The notes under the pieces: generated by a model
Seen by the model: only the letters and a program-made list of their open reading frames with translations
Database searches by the model: none
What the model was told of the DNA's origin: nothing
NCBI RefSeq assembly: GCF_004322755.1
Contig: NZ_CP036401.1
Span: 5,580,001-5,644,000, forward strand
Source: Pseudoduganella albidiflava
Lineage (GTDB): Bacteria > Pseudomonadota > Gammaproteobacteria > Burkholderiales > Burkholderiaceae_D
Length of the DNA stretch: 64,000 bases
Reading direction: 5' to 3'
Made by a program: the position numbers and the translations under genes
Part shown: positions 8,508-16,478 of the stretch, in pieces
Numbering within the stretch: position 1 is the stretch's first letter
How the letters are laid out: every line of letters begins with the position of its first letter

Positions 8508-9218
8508 CTACGGAAGTGGGTTCGACGCAAATCTGCTCTCGAGAACAGAACCAATTAGCCACGCAAACGTCGCCGGCACAATCCAAATTCCTATGAAGTA
8601 CATTGCGGATACGATTGAAGGCACGTGGTACAGAGCCGCACCTAGGACTCCTTCGAGTACAACGATAGCGAACGCATTTCCGTGCTCTCTTAGGTGCCTG
8701 TAGGAAGTAACATACTCAACTCCTGGAGAATATGGCTCATCCTTCTGTTTCATCGACTTCGATCTAGCATTAGCTAGGGATCTGTAGAACGATTCGACCA
8801 CAGAAAATTTTGTGAACAAAGCAAGAAATATAAGCGATATCTGCGTGCCAATGACGAATGCTATGACTGCAGCGATCCAATGGGGAAGAATTTGCCATAT
8901 TGCAGCGCCACTTAATGCAATACCAACTACTGTACATGTACTCGACGGCAGCCATTTATTCGCCACTTCAGACCAGCGGATGTGTGCCCGCGCAGCATGG
9001 ATTAAGAGGATCGGAGCACTAGCCACGTAGCAGAACGCGAACCCGAGCGCGGCGACGAGGCCGACGCCTAAGAACGTAACCTCCTTCGCTTCTCCCAAGC
9101 TGAGTTTACTAACGTAGATTGAGCCGGGATGATCCCGGAGGAAAGCTATAATCAGCGCACCGACGATAGTACCCACAAAATATCGAACTGCGTAGTACTC
9201 CCACCATTTATTCTCCAA
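8508..9218 (-). CDS. Multi-pass membrane protein, first gene of the ATPase/SIR2 set
   Basis: 236 residues from a TTG start (LENKWWEYYAVRYFV) with GGAGG 9 bp upstream. About six hydrophobic segments are visible at roughly 10-27, 47-76 (likely two), 94-137 (likely two) and 182-228 (two). A Lys/Ser-rich cytosolic-type loop around 148-178 contains ARSKSMKQKDEPYSPG. No family recognised. Position at the head of a leftward operon with an ATPase and a SIR2-like gene suggests a membrane sensor or pore component, but that is inference only. Confidence 0.55.
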   Translation of the reverse strand: MENKWWEYYAVRYFVGTIVGALIIAFLRDHPGSIYVSKLSLGEAKEVTFLGVGLVAALGFAFCYVASAPILLIHAARAHIRWSEVANKWLPSSTCTVVGIALSGAAIWQILPHWIAAVIAFVIGTQISLIFLALFTKFSVVESFYRSLANARSKSMKQKDEPYSPGVEYVTSYRHLREHGNAFAIVVLEGVLGAALYHVPSIVSAMYFIGIWIVPATFAWLIGSVLESRFASNPLP

Positions 9219-9605
9219 CAGCCCTCTCCTCCGTAATGATTTAACAAGTTAAATATTCAGCTAAAACGTCATGATTTAGCGCTTTTTTCACGATGGATGA
9301 CGGAACTTCCGGTTATCATGGCGCAGTGTAAAGCTCACGTAATGTGTGTGCAAGAGGTCGTTTTGTCATGTCGCGGGTAGCGAGGCTTGAGCGTCGGGTT
9401 AGGTTCTGCAGTGTCGGCTTAGGCGACACAGTGACGACACAGATCCAGCATTGCAAATTTGATACATTTAGAGGTCAAGAATTTCTGTTAGCTCTGCTTT
9501 CCTTTAGTTCTTCGCTTCCTGAAACTATAGTACGGAGTGTAGTACTTTGATGTAATGTCGGCCAAGAGCCGCTTGCTTTCTAGCTTTAAGATTACGCACT
9601 CATTA
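9219..9605. other. Right end of the island, no gene seen
   Basis: AT-rich DNA that must contain the promoter of the leftward membrane-protein operon near 9225-9290. Short frames here (for example 9344-9550) lack family resemblance or a good ribosome site. Confidence 0.4.
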
Positions 9606-9650
9606 TTCGGGACGTAGCGGCCGGAGGTTCGAATCCTCTCACTCCGACCA
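9606..9650 (+). repeat. attR: 45 bp copy of the tRNA-Pro 3' half
   Basis: Matches 3862-3906 at 43 of 45 positions and ends with GACCA. It lacks the 5' half of the tRNA, so it is not a functional tRNA gene. It marks the right border of the island. Confidence 0.9.
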
Positions 9651-9658
9651 CAGAATGC

Positions 9659-9694
9659 AAGCAAAACAGCGAACTTGGTTCGCTGTTTTGCTTT
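9659..9694 (+). terminator. Strong terminator immediately after attR, probably the original tRNA-Pro terminator
   Basis: A perfect 16 bp stem AAGCAAAACAGCGAAC / GTTCGCTGTTTTGCTT with a three-base loop TTG, ending in T residues. It lies 9 bp after the CCA of attR, the spacing expected for a tRNA terminator, and so dates from before the island inserted. Confidence 0.85.
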
Positions 9695-9932
9695 GTGCCG
9701 TGCTTGCCGTTCGTACCTCGAAGAACGCGTCTGGAGCACGGTTCATCCCCGCTGAACGAAAGATCCACGGCACTCAACCGCAGTGCGCACGAGCGCGTCC
9801 TTGCTTCCTCGCTCATCCTCTCCTGCCTCGCTTCCTCATGCCTTTTCATCTCGCTTCGCACCACCTCCGCCCGGACACCTGCTTCTCTTGCCGGTCACCG
9901 ATCCGCGCCCGATAAAAAACTTCAAATAATTC

Positions 9933-9947
9933 TAGACGACCGGTCTA
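9933..9947. promoter_or_regulatory. NemR-like operator site 1 (upstream of the DJ-1/PfpI gene)
   Basis: TAGACGACCGGTCTA: inverted arms TAGAC and GTCTA separated by 5 bp. It closely resembles the TAGAC-centred palindromes bound by NemR-type TetR regulators. One of four copies within 2.5 kb around the tetR gene. Confidence 0.7.
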
Positions 9948-10029
9948 CTTGCTGTTATCTTGTCTCCATCGGTGCAGGAAACAAACGATCCGCACCATTG
10001 ACACCAACCTGTCGCGCTTGCATACTTAC

Positions 10030-10044
10030 AAGACGACCGGTCTA
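10030..10044. promoter_or_regulatory. NemR-like operator site 2 (27 bp before the DJ-1/PfpI start)
   Basis: AAGACGACCGGTCTA, one mismatch to site 1. Its position between promoter and start codon suits repression. Confidence 0.7.
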
Positions 10045-10071
10045 ATCGAAAACCTACTTTGGAGCAACACC

Positions 10072-10752
10072 ATGAAAAAAGTCCTGATGGTCCTCACCTC
10101 GCACGATCAACTCGGCAACACCGGCCGCAAGACCGGCTTCTGGCTCGAAGAGCTGGCGGCGCCCTACTACGCCTTCAAGGATGCCGGCGTCGAAGTCGTG
10201 CTGGCTTCGCCGCTGGGTGGCCAGCCGCCGCTGGACCCGAAAAGCAACGAACCATCGTTCCAGACCGACCTGACGCGCCGCTTCGAAGCCGATGCCGCGG
10301 CCAACGCGCAGCTGGCTTCCACGCTGCGCCTGGACAGCGTCGACCAGGGCCAGTTCGACACCGTGTTCTACCCGGGCGGCCACGGCCCGCTGTGGGACCT
10401 GGCGGAAGACCGCCATTCGATCGCGCTGATCGAATCGTTCCTGGCCGCGGCCAAGCCGGTCGCCCTGGTCTGCCATGCGCCCGGCGTGCTGCGCCACGTG
10501 AAGACGCCGGCCGGCCGCCCGCTGGTCGAAGGCAAGAAGGTGACCGGCTTCACCAATACCGAAGAAGAAGGCGTGGGCCTGACCAACGTGGTGCCGTTCC
10601 TCGTCGAGGATGAGCTCAAGGCCAAGGGCGGCGTGTATTCCAGCGGTCCGGACTGGGGCTCGTACGTGGTCCGCGACGGCTTGCTGATCACCGGCCAGAA
10701 CCCGGCCTCGTCGGCCGAAGCCGCGGCGCTGCTGCTCGAGCAACTGGCCTGA
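10072..10752 (+). CDS. DJ-1/PfpI (class I glutamine amidotransferase-like) protein
   Basis: 226 residues from ATG with TTGGAGC upstream. The nucleophile elbow ALVCHAPGVL puts the reactive cysteine at 134, next to His135, and the acidic partner lies in GFWLEEL (Glu26). This is the Hsp31/YajL/glyoxalase III architecture, whose members convert methylglyoxal to lactate or repair glycated products. Two NemR-like operators precede the gene and a NemR-like regulator follows one gene later, which fits a role in removing reactive electrophiles. Exact substrate unknown. Confidence 0.85.
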   Translation: MKKVLMVLTSHDQLGNTGRKTGFWLEELAAPYYAFKDAGVEVVLASPLGGQPPLDPKSNEPSFQTDLTRRFEADAAANAQLASTLRLDSVDQGQFDTVFYPGGHGPLWDLAEDRHSIALIESFLAAAKPVALVCHAPGVLRHVKTPAGRPLVEGKKVTGFTNTEEEGVGLTNVVPFLVEDELKAKGGVYSSGPDWGSYVVRDGLLITGQNPASSAEAAALLLEQLA

Positions 10753-10873
10753 TGCGCCGATGCGGCGAGGCGCCCTTCCCCAGCGGAAGCGCCGCGCCGG
10801 CATCCGGCACCGCCCCTGAAGTACACACGTTGTTGAAGCATCCCGTCATCCCTCACTTACCTGGAGCCTAGTC

Positions 10874-11632
10874 ATGAACAAACTGAACCGCATCGTTACC
10901 GCACTCGCCCTGTCGTTCGCCGCCGTCGGCGCGCAGGCCGCCGCACCCGCCCCCGTCAAGAACGTCGTGCTGGTGCACGGCTTCTTCGCCGACGGCTCCG
11001 GCTGGAAAGGCGTGGCCGACATCCTCACTCGCGACGGTTTCAACGTCACCGTCGTGCAACAGCCGGAAACCTCGCTGGCCGACGACGTGAAAGCAACGAC
11101 GCGGGCGATCGATGCCCGGCAGGGCGACAGCATCTTGGTCGGCCACAGTTATGGCGGCGTGGTGATCACGGAAGCGGGCAACCATCCGAAGGTCGCGGGC
11201 CTGGTGTACGTCGCCGCGTTCCTGCCCGATGCCGGTGAAAGCCTGAAGGACCTGGCTGACCGGATCGCGCCGGCCACCAAAGGTATCCAGGCCACGGCGG
11301 ATGGGCACCTGTACTTCGACCCGGCCCGCTTCCATGCCGATTTCGCGGCGGACCTGCCGGCGGCCGACGCCCGGTTCATGGCGTATTCCCAGGTCATGCC
11401 GGCAGTCCAGGCGGCGACCACGCCCGTGTCGCAGGCGGCATGGCGGAGCAAACCGAGCTGGGCGATCATTTCCACGGCCGACCGTACCGTCAGTCCTGAG
11501 CTGGAACGCACGATGGCAAAACGCGCGGGCAGCAAGACCGTCGAGATCGATGGCAGCCACGTCGCCTTCATCGCGCATCCCGAACAGGTCGCCAGGGTGA
11601 TCGAACAGGCAGCGGCCGCGGCCGGCAAATGA
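10874..11632 (+). CDS. Exported alpha/beta-fold hydrolase
   Basis: 252 residues with an N-terminal signal peptide (LNRIVTALALSFAAVGAQAAA). After NVVLVHGFFADGSGW (oxyanion-hole loop) comes GHSYGG with the nucleophile Ser92; STADRTVSPE supplies the acid and DGSHVAFIAHPEQV the catalytic His. It resembles the exported esterase/hydrolase group often induced with oxidoreductases. Ribosome site GGAGCCTAGTC. It lies 121 bp after the DJ-1 gene with no terminator between, so co-transcription under the same regulator is likely. Substrate unknown. Confidence 0.85.
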   Translation: MNKLNRIVTALALSFAAVGAQAAAPAPVKNVVLVHGFFADGSGWKGVADILTRDGFNVTVVQQPETSLADDVKATTRAIDARQGDSILVGHSYGGVVITEAGNHPKVAGLVYVAAFLPDAGESLKDLADRIAPATKGIQATADGHLYFDPARFHADFAADLPAADARFMAYSQVMPAVQAATTPVSQAAWRSKPSWAIISTADRTVSPELERTMAKRAGSKTVEIDGSHVAFIAHPEQVARVIEQAAAAAGK

Positions 11633-11660
11633 GTCAAATCGCGCTTTTTCGGCCCGACTC

Positions 11661-11675
11661 TAGACGACTGGTCTA
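11661..11675. promoter_or_regulatory. NemR-like operator site 3 (upstream of the tetR gene)
   Basis: TAGACGACTGGTCTA, 20 bp before the regulator's start codon, suggesting autoregulation. Confidence 0.7.
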
Positions 11676-11695
11676 TTTAGACGTATAGTGCCCCC

Positions 11696-12301
11696 ATGGC
11701 TAAAGCACATACCAACGAATCGTCCGACGTCCGCGACAATATCCTTGCGGTCGGGCAGCGCATCATGTCCGGCAAGGGGTTCTCGGCCGTCGGATTGAAC
11801 GAGATCCTGACGGAAGCAAAGGTACCGAAAGGCTCCTTCTACCACTACTTCGGTTCGAAGGATGCCTTCGGCGAGGCATTACTGTCGAGCTACTTCGAAG
11901 ACTACCTGGCCGACATCGACACCGTGATGGGCCAGCCCGGCGTGACCATGGCAAAGCGCCTGCTGGACTACTTCGATATGTGGCGCGACAACCAGTCCTT
12001 CCTGGATTGCCAGGGCAAGTGCCTGGCGGTCAAGCTCGCCGCGGAAGTGGCCGACCTGTCCGAAGCGATGCGCACGGTACTGAACCAGGGAACCTCGGCG
12101 ATCATCGCGAAGCTGGCCGATGCCATCGAACAGGGCGTGGCGGAAGGTTCGCTGGCGGTCGACGACAGCCCGAAGCGGATCGCCGAAAGCCTGTACCAGC
12201 TGTGGCTCGGCGCCAGTGTCATGGTCAAGATCGTGCGCGGTACCGCACCGTTCGATTCGGCCATGGCGGTCACGCGCCAGATGCTGCATTTGGATAACTA
12301 A
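11696..12301 (+). CDS. TetR-family regulator, NemR/electrophile-sensor type
   Basis: 201 residues. The helix-turn-helix is residues 10-58, with VGLNEILTEAKVPKGSFYHYF as the family signature split across both helices. Cys105 and Cys109 in SFLDCQGKCLAVKLA align with the segment where E. coli NemR carries its redox-active Cys106. Neighbouring genes encode detoxifying enzymes, and four TAGAC-n5-GTCTA sites surround it, including one in its own promoter. Predicted function: repressor released by quinones, aldehydes or hypochlorite-type electrophiles. AcuR-like specificity is an alternative. Confidence 0.82.
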   Translation: MAKAHTNESSDVRDNILAVGQRIMSGKGFSAVGLNEILTEAKVPKGSFYHYFGSKDAFGEALLSSYFEDYLADIDTVMGQPGVTMAKRLLDYFDMWRDNQSFLDCQGKCLAVKLAAEVADLSEAMRTVLNQGTSAIIAKLADAIEQGVAEGSLAVDDSPKRIAESLYQLWLGASVMVKIVRGTAPFDSAMAVTRQMLHLDN

Positions 12302-12324
12302 GCTGCCCAGTTTCAACCAATAAG

Positions 12325-12374
12325 CTGGCCCGGACGGCGGGCCAGTCCCAACACTTCCCGCGAAGTGTTTTTTT
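12325..12374 (+). terminator. Tandem hairpins ending in a rho-independent terminator after tetR
   Basis: First hairpin CTGGCCCG / CGGGCCAG (12325-12345), then AACACTTC / GAAGTGTT (12350-12369) with a CCGC loop and five or more T residues. It separates tetR from the downstream aldehyde dehydrogenase unit. Confidence 0.85.
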
Positions 12375-12386
12375 AAACCCATGAAC

Positions 12387-12401
12387 TAGTCGACCGGTCT
12401 A
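12387..12401. promoter_or_regulatory. NemR-like operator site 4 (upstream of the aldehyde dehydrogenase)
   Basis: TAGTCGACCGGTCTA, one mismatch to the others, 37 bp before the dehydrogenase start codon. It ties this separately transcribed gene to the same regulon. Confidence 0.65.
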
Positions 12402-12438
12402 ATTCAACCAGACTGATCCTGATGAAAGAAAGAACGTC

Positions 12439-13911
12439 ATGTCCATTGCAACCTCCCTTCGTACCGCCACCCAAACTGCTCCGCTGTTCGACGGCCCCTA
12501 TTACCTGAGCATCGGTGGCCAGCTCGCAACGGCCGAGGCCAGTTTCGACGTGTTCAATCCCGCCACCGGCAAGCCGCTGGCCCAGGCACCCGCCGCGAAC
12601 ATCGCCCAGCTCGACGACGCCATCGCCGCCGCCCGGACCGCGTTCAAGTCCTGGTCCATGATCGGCTACGACCGGCGCCAGCAATACCTGGAAGCCTACG
12701 CCGACGCCCTCGCCGCGCACCGCGACGAACTGGCCCGCCTGCTCGTGCTGGAACAGGGCAAGCCGCTGAAGACCATGGCCGAGCCCGAAGTCGACCAGGC
12801 CATCTCCTGGATCCGCCAGATCGCCGCGCGCCGCATCCCCGTGGAGATCGTCGAGGAGACCGACAGCCATGTCGTCGAACTGCACCACACGCCGCTCGGC
12901 GTCATCGGCGCCATCACGCCATGGAATTTCCCCGTTCTGCTGGCCTTGTGGAAGGTTGCGCCGGCGCTCATCACCGGCAATACGATGGTCATCAAGCCGT
13001 CGCCCTTCACGCCGCTGACCTCGCTGCGCTTCGGCCAGATCGCCCAGTCGGTCCTGCCGCCGGGCGTGCTGTCGGTGGTGTCCGGGAACGATGAACTGGG
13101 GCCGCACATGACGGCGCATCCGGACATCGCCAAGATCAGCTTCACGGGCTCCACGGCCACCGGCAAGCACGTGATCCGCTCGGCGGCGGGGACGATGAAG
13201 CGCGTCACGCTGGAACTGGGCGGCAACGACGCGGCCATCGTCATGCCCGATGCCGACTGGGAATCGATCGTTCCCCAGCTGTTCTGGGGTGCCGTGGGCA
13301 ACTCCGGCCAGTGGTGCGTGGGTATCAAGCGGCTCTACGTGCACCGTTCGTATCACGCGCGCTTCGTCGACGCCTTCGTCGCCTATGCGCGCCGGCAGAA
13401 ACTGGGCGATGGCCTGGATCCGGAAGTCACCGTGGGGCCGGTGCAGAACCGCATGCAGTTCGAGAAGGTCAGGACCTTCCTCGACGACATCAAGGCCAGG
13501 GGCTACAAGGTCGCGCTGGGTGGCGAAGTGGACCCGGACCGTCCCGGATATTTCATCCCGGTTACCGTGGTCGACAACCCGCCGGAGGACTCGATGATCG
13601 TGCAGGAAGAACAGTTCGCCCCGATCGTGCCGATCATCGCCTATGACGACATCGACGACGTGGTCGAACGCGCCAACGCCAGCCCGTACGGCCTGGGCGG
13701 TTCCGTATGGGGCCGCGACACGCGGGCCGCCGTCGCCGTCGCCAACCGTCTCGAGACCGGCATGGTGTGGGTCAATGAAATTCATACCCAGGGCGTCGAC
13801 ATCCCGTTCGGCGGCCACAAGCAGTCCGGCCTGGGCACGGAACACGGCAGCGAAGGTCGGCAGCTGTTCACCAATCCCAAGACCGTCCTGATCCACAAAT
13901 CCCGGTCCTGA
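12439..13911 (+). CDS. Aldehyde dehydrogenase family protein (NAD(P)+-dependent)
   Basis: 490 residues, full ALDH length. Cofactor and catalytic motifs are present: TPWNFPVLLALWKVAPALI, FTGSTATGKH, LELGGNDAAIV with Glu259 as general base, and GNSGQWCVGIKRLYV with catalytic Cys293. Oxidises an aldehyde to the carboxylate in the cytosol; substrate not predictable. Control by the NemR-like operator at 12387 suggests it clears reactive aldehydes. Followed 75 bp later by an MFS gene. Confidence 0.9.
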   Translation: MSIATSLRTATQTAPLFDGPYYLSIGGQLATAEASFDVFNPATGKPLAQAPAANIAQLDDAIAAARTAFKSWSMIGYDRRQQYLEAYADALAAHRDELARLLVLEQGKPLKTMAEPEVDQAISWIRQIAARRIPVEIVEETDSHVVELHHTPLGVIGAITPWNFPVLLALWKVAPALITGNTMVIKPSPFTPLTSLRFGQIAQSVLPPGVLSVVSGNDELGPHMTAHPDIAKISFTGSTATGKHVIRSAAGTMKRVTLELGGNDAAIVMPDADWESIVPQLFWGAVGNSGQWCVGIKRLYVHRSYHARFVDAFVAYARRQKLGDGLDPEVTVGPVQNRMQFEKVRTFLDDIKARGYKVALGGEVDPDRPGYFIPVTVVDNPPEDSMIVQEEQFAPIVPIIAYDDIDDVVERANASPYGLGGSVWGRDTRAAVAVANRLETGMVWVNEIHTQGVDIPFGGHKQSGLGTEHGSEGRQLFTNPKTVLIHKSRS

Positions 13912-13986
13912 TGCCGTCCATCGATTTCATCCACCACTAAGCAGCGTTCCCGGGCTCCAGACCGGGCACGCCAGGAGAAAAATACC

Positions 13987-15255
13987 GTGTCCGTCCAATC
14001 CACTTCCCCCATCGGCGCGTACCTGTTGGCGCCCCCTGCCGCCGGCGAAGTAACGAGCCGCACCGCGCCAGCGAGCCGCGCCACCCTGTCGATGGCGGCG
14101 GCGATCGCCTGCGTGGTGCTGGTCGCGCTGACCCTGCGCCCCGGCATCGTGTCCATCGGCCCGCTGCTGCCCGCCATCATCGGCGAGTTCGGCCTGTCGC
14201 ATACGCAGGCGGCGCTGCTGACAGCCATCCCGACATTACTGATGGGCCTGCTGGCGGCGCCGGTGCCATGGCTGTCGCGGCGCTTCGGGCGCGACCGCGT
14301 CATGCTGGCCGCCCTCGGCCTGCTGACCTTGTCCACCCTGGTGCGCGCCTTCGCCGATTCGGTGGCACTGCTGTTCGCGGCGACCGTCGGCATCGGTGGC
14401 GGCATCGCGATCGCTGGGGTCCTGATCGCGGGTTTCGTGAAGGCCGGGTTTCCCAAACAGGTGGCGATTTTCATGAGCCTGTATGCGACCGCGCTGGCGC
14501 TGGGCAGCACGCTGTCGGCGGCCGCCACGGGAACGCTGGCCGCATGGACGGGCGGCTGGCGCTGGGCCGCGGGCGTGTGGGCGTTGCCGGGCTTGTTCGC
14601 GCTGCTGGCCTGGCTGTTCGTCGCGCGGCGCAGCCCGGCATCGGCGGCCACGCCGGCGGGGGCGCAGCGCTACGGCATGCCCTTTCGCAACCGGACGGCA
14701 TGGCTGATCGCCGCCTTCTTCGCCTGCAATAACTTCGTGTTCTATGCCTGCATTTCCTGGCTGGCGCCGATGTACGTGGAAGCCGGCTGGACACCTTCGC
14801 ATGCGGGCCTGCTGCTGGCCACGTTCACGCTTTCGTTCATGGCGGCCAATCCCGTGTTCGGCTTCCTGAGCCGCGACGAGGACCGCCGGCTGCCGCTGGC
14901 GCTCGGTGCCGGCATTGCCCTGGCGGGCATCCTGGCCATGGCGCTCGCGCCCTCGGTATCGCCGTACCTGGTGGTGGCGGTGCTCGCCTTCGGCACCGGC
15001 GGCTCGTTCACCTTGTCGATGACGCTTCCTCTCGACAATACGCGCCATGCCGAGGAAACCGGTGCGTGGAATGCCTTCGTGCTGCTGGTCAGCTACACGG
15101 TCGCCGCGGCCGGTCCGCTGGCGGTGGGCCAGCTGCGCGATGCCAGCGGCGGCTTCCAATCATCCCTCTGGCTGCTCGTCGCGGTGGCGGTGGCCATGGT
15201 GGCGCTGACCCCGTTCCTGCAACCACGTCGCCATGACAACGCGGCCGGGCGCTAA
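13987..15255 (+). CDS. MFS transporter, CynX/NimT-like
   Basis: 422 residues from a GTG start with AGGAG 9 bp upstream. Twelve hydrophobic segments. LTLRPGIVSIGPLLPAIIGEF and TAIPTLLMGLLAAPVPWLSRRFGRDR are characteristic of the CynX/NimT (cyanate/nitroimidazole) branch. A 35-residue polar N-terminal tail precedes the first helix. Direction and substrate are unknown; family members are exporters or cyanate-type permeases. Probably co-transcribed with the upstream dehydrogenase and the downstream flavin reductase-like gene. Confidence 0.82.
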   Translation: MSVQSTSPIGAYLLAPPAAGEVTSRTAPASRATLSMAAAIACVVLVALTLRPGIVSIGPLLPAIIGEFGLSHTQAALLTAIPTLLMGLLAAPVPWLSRRFGRDRVMLAALGLLTLSTLVRAFADSVALLFAATVGIGGGIAIAGVLIAGFVKAGFPKQVAIFMSLYATALALGSTLSAAATGTLAAWTGGWRWAAGVWALPGLFALLAWLFVARRSPASAATPAGAQRYGMPFRNRTAWLIAAFFACNNFVFYACISWLAPMYVEAGWTPSHAGLLLATFTLSFMAANPVFGFLSRDEDRRLPLALGAGIALAGILAMALAPSVSPYLVVAVLAFGTGGSFTLSMTLPLDNTRHAEETGAWNAFVLLVSYTVAAAGPLAVGQLRDASGGFQSSLWLLVAVAVAMVALTPFLQPRRHDNAAGR

Positions 15256-15292
15256 ACTGCCGGCACTCGCATCGAACCACAAAGGAAGCTGA

Positions 15293-15880
15293 ATGAACGA
15301 CCACATCGCGGCGGTACCGCTGGAGAAAGCCTACCGCCTGCTCAATCATGGACCGACCGTGCTGGTCTCCGCGCGGCACGAAGGTGTCGACAACGTCATG
15401 GCGGCGGCGTGGGCCTGCGCACTGGACTATGCGCCGCCCAAGCTGACCGTCGTCCTCGACAAGGCCGCGGCGACCCGCGCGCTGGTCGAAAACAGCGGGC
15501 GCTTCGTGATCCAGGTACCCACCGTGCGGCAGCTCGACCTCACCTACCAGGTGGGCCACCGCAGCCTGGCCAGTGAACCGGACAAGCTGGCGCGCAGCGG
15601 CGTGGAGCTGTTCGGCATGCCCGGCTTCGACCTGCCATTCGTGGCCGGATGCTCGGCATGGCTGGCATGCCGGGTGCTCCACGAACCCCGCAACGAAGCG
15701 ACGTACGACCTGTTCATCGGCGAGATCGAAGCCGCCTGGTCGGATACCCGCGTGTTCAGGGACGGCCACTGGCAGTTCGAAAGCGCCGATCCCGGCCTGC
15801 GCAGCCTGCACTACATCGCCGGCGGATTCTTCTACGCGATCGGCGATGCCATGCGCGCCGGGGAACCAGCGCCGGAATAA
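15293..15880 (+). CDS. Flavin reductase-like, FMN-binding split-barrel protein
   Basis: 195 residues. The N-terminus VPLEKAYRLLNHGPTVLVSARHEG then NVMAAAWACALDYAPPKLTVVL is the FMN-binding split barrel of the flavin_reduct family. Members reduce FMN or act as small oxidoreductases. 37 bp after the MFS gene, AAAGGAAGCTGA ribosome site. Confidence 0.83.
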   Translation: MNDHIAAVPLEKAYRLLNHGPTVLVSARHEGVDNVMAAAWACALDYAPPKLTVVLDKAAATRALVENSGRFVIQVPTVRQLDLTYQVGHRSLASEPDKLARSGVELFGMPGFDLPFVAGCSAWLACRVLHEPRNEATYDLFIGEIEAAWSDTRVFRDGHWQFESADPGLRSLHYIAGGFFYAIGDAMRAGEPAPE

Positions 15881-15901
15881 GTTCGTCCCGGGGCGGGCGG
15901 C

Positions 15902-16393
15902 CTAGCGGCTGCCCATCTTCGTGAACATCCTGTTCATGGTGGGCCTGTCGATCGCCTGCATGTCGACCAGCTTCAGCGATTTCACCATGTGCAGCGTCGC
16001 CGACTTGTACTTCAGGAAATGCGGCGTCTTCAGGTGCGCCTCGTAGGCCCGGCGGTCCGCATACATTTCCAGGATCCTGAATTCGGTATCGCTGTCGCGC
16101 TGGAACATGGGGAAGATGGCGATCACGCCCGGTTCCAGCCTGACCGACGCCTCCGCTTCCTCGGCGAGGATCGCCTTGTACTGGGCGAGATGTTCCGCGT
16201 GCACCTCGATTTCCGAGATCCGCACCATCATCTCCGGCCCCTGGCCCGGCGTCTGCCCCTGCGCATGCGCCAGGCTGGCAGCGAACAGCAGCCACGCCGG
16301 TACCAGCACGGCAAGAAGTCCCCACAGCCGTTGCGGCCATGACAAGGCAAGGGATTGCCGGCGTTCGACCGGGCGGGTGGTTCTGGCGTTCAT
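15902..16393 (-). CDS. Exported antibiotic-biosynthesis-monooxygenase (ABM) domain protein
   Basis: 163 residues. A long basic N-terminus (MNARTTRPVERRQ) precedes a hydrophobic segment, LWGLLAVLVPAWLLFAASLAHA, a signal peptide or anchor. The ABM/YgiN fold follows: VRISEIEVHAEHLAQYKAIL, EPGVIAIFPMFQR, RILEMYADRRAYEAHLKTPHF. These small dimers are quinol monooxygenase-like; the periplasmic location is unusual for the family. Convergent with the flavin reductase-like gene. Confidence 0.75.
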   Translation of the reverse strand: MNARTTRPVERRQSLALSWPQRLWGLLAVLVPAWLLFAASLAHAQGQTPGQGPEMMVRISEIEVHAEHLAQYKAILAEEAEASVRLEPGVIAIFPMFQRDSDTEFRILEMYADRRAYEAHLKTPHFLKYKSATLHMVKSLKLVDMQAIDRPTMNRMFTKMGSR

Positions 16394-16478
16394 GCTGGCC
16401 TCCTCGGGTTGGTGACATCGGGCGTTCCAGCCACGGCCGGCGCTACCTTGCCGTGCCGGCCGGCCTGGCCAACGGAGT

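Larger units (their letters stand above)
3907..9650. mobile_element. Genomic island integrated in tRNA-Pro
   Basis: A 5.74 kb insert bounded by the 45 bp tRNA direct repeats. It is visibly AT-richer than the flanks, has weaker codon bias and contains an integrase remnant next to attL. Cargo: an unrecognised Cys/His protein, a broken SIR2-like gene, a P-loop ATPase and a multi-pass membrane protein. The tRNA-type terminator now sits right after attR (9659-9693), consistent with the island having separated the tRNA from its native terminator. With the integrase truncated the element is probably fixed. Confidence 0.88.

Noticed and set aside
9606..9650. Second tRNA-Pro gene
   Set aside because: Only the 3' half is present; no D-arm or 5' acceptor strand upstream. 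It is the attR copy.
9655..9915. 86-codon frame after attR
   Set aside because: It begins within the terminator hairpin and reads through promoter DNA with no family resemblance.
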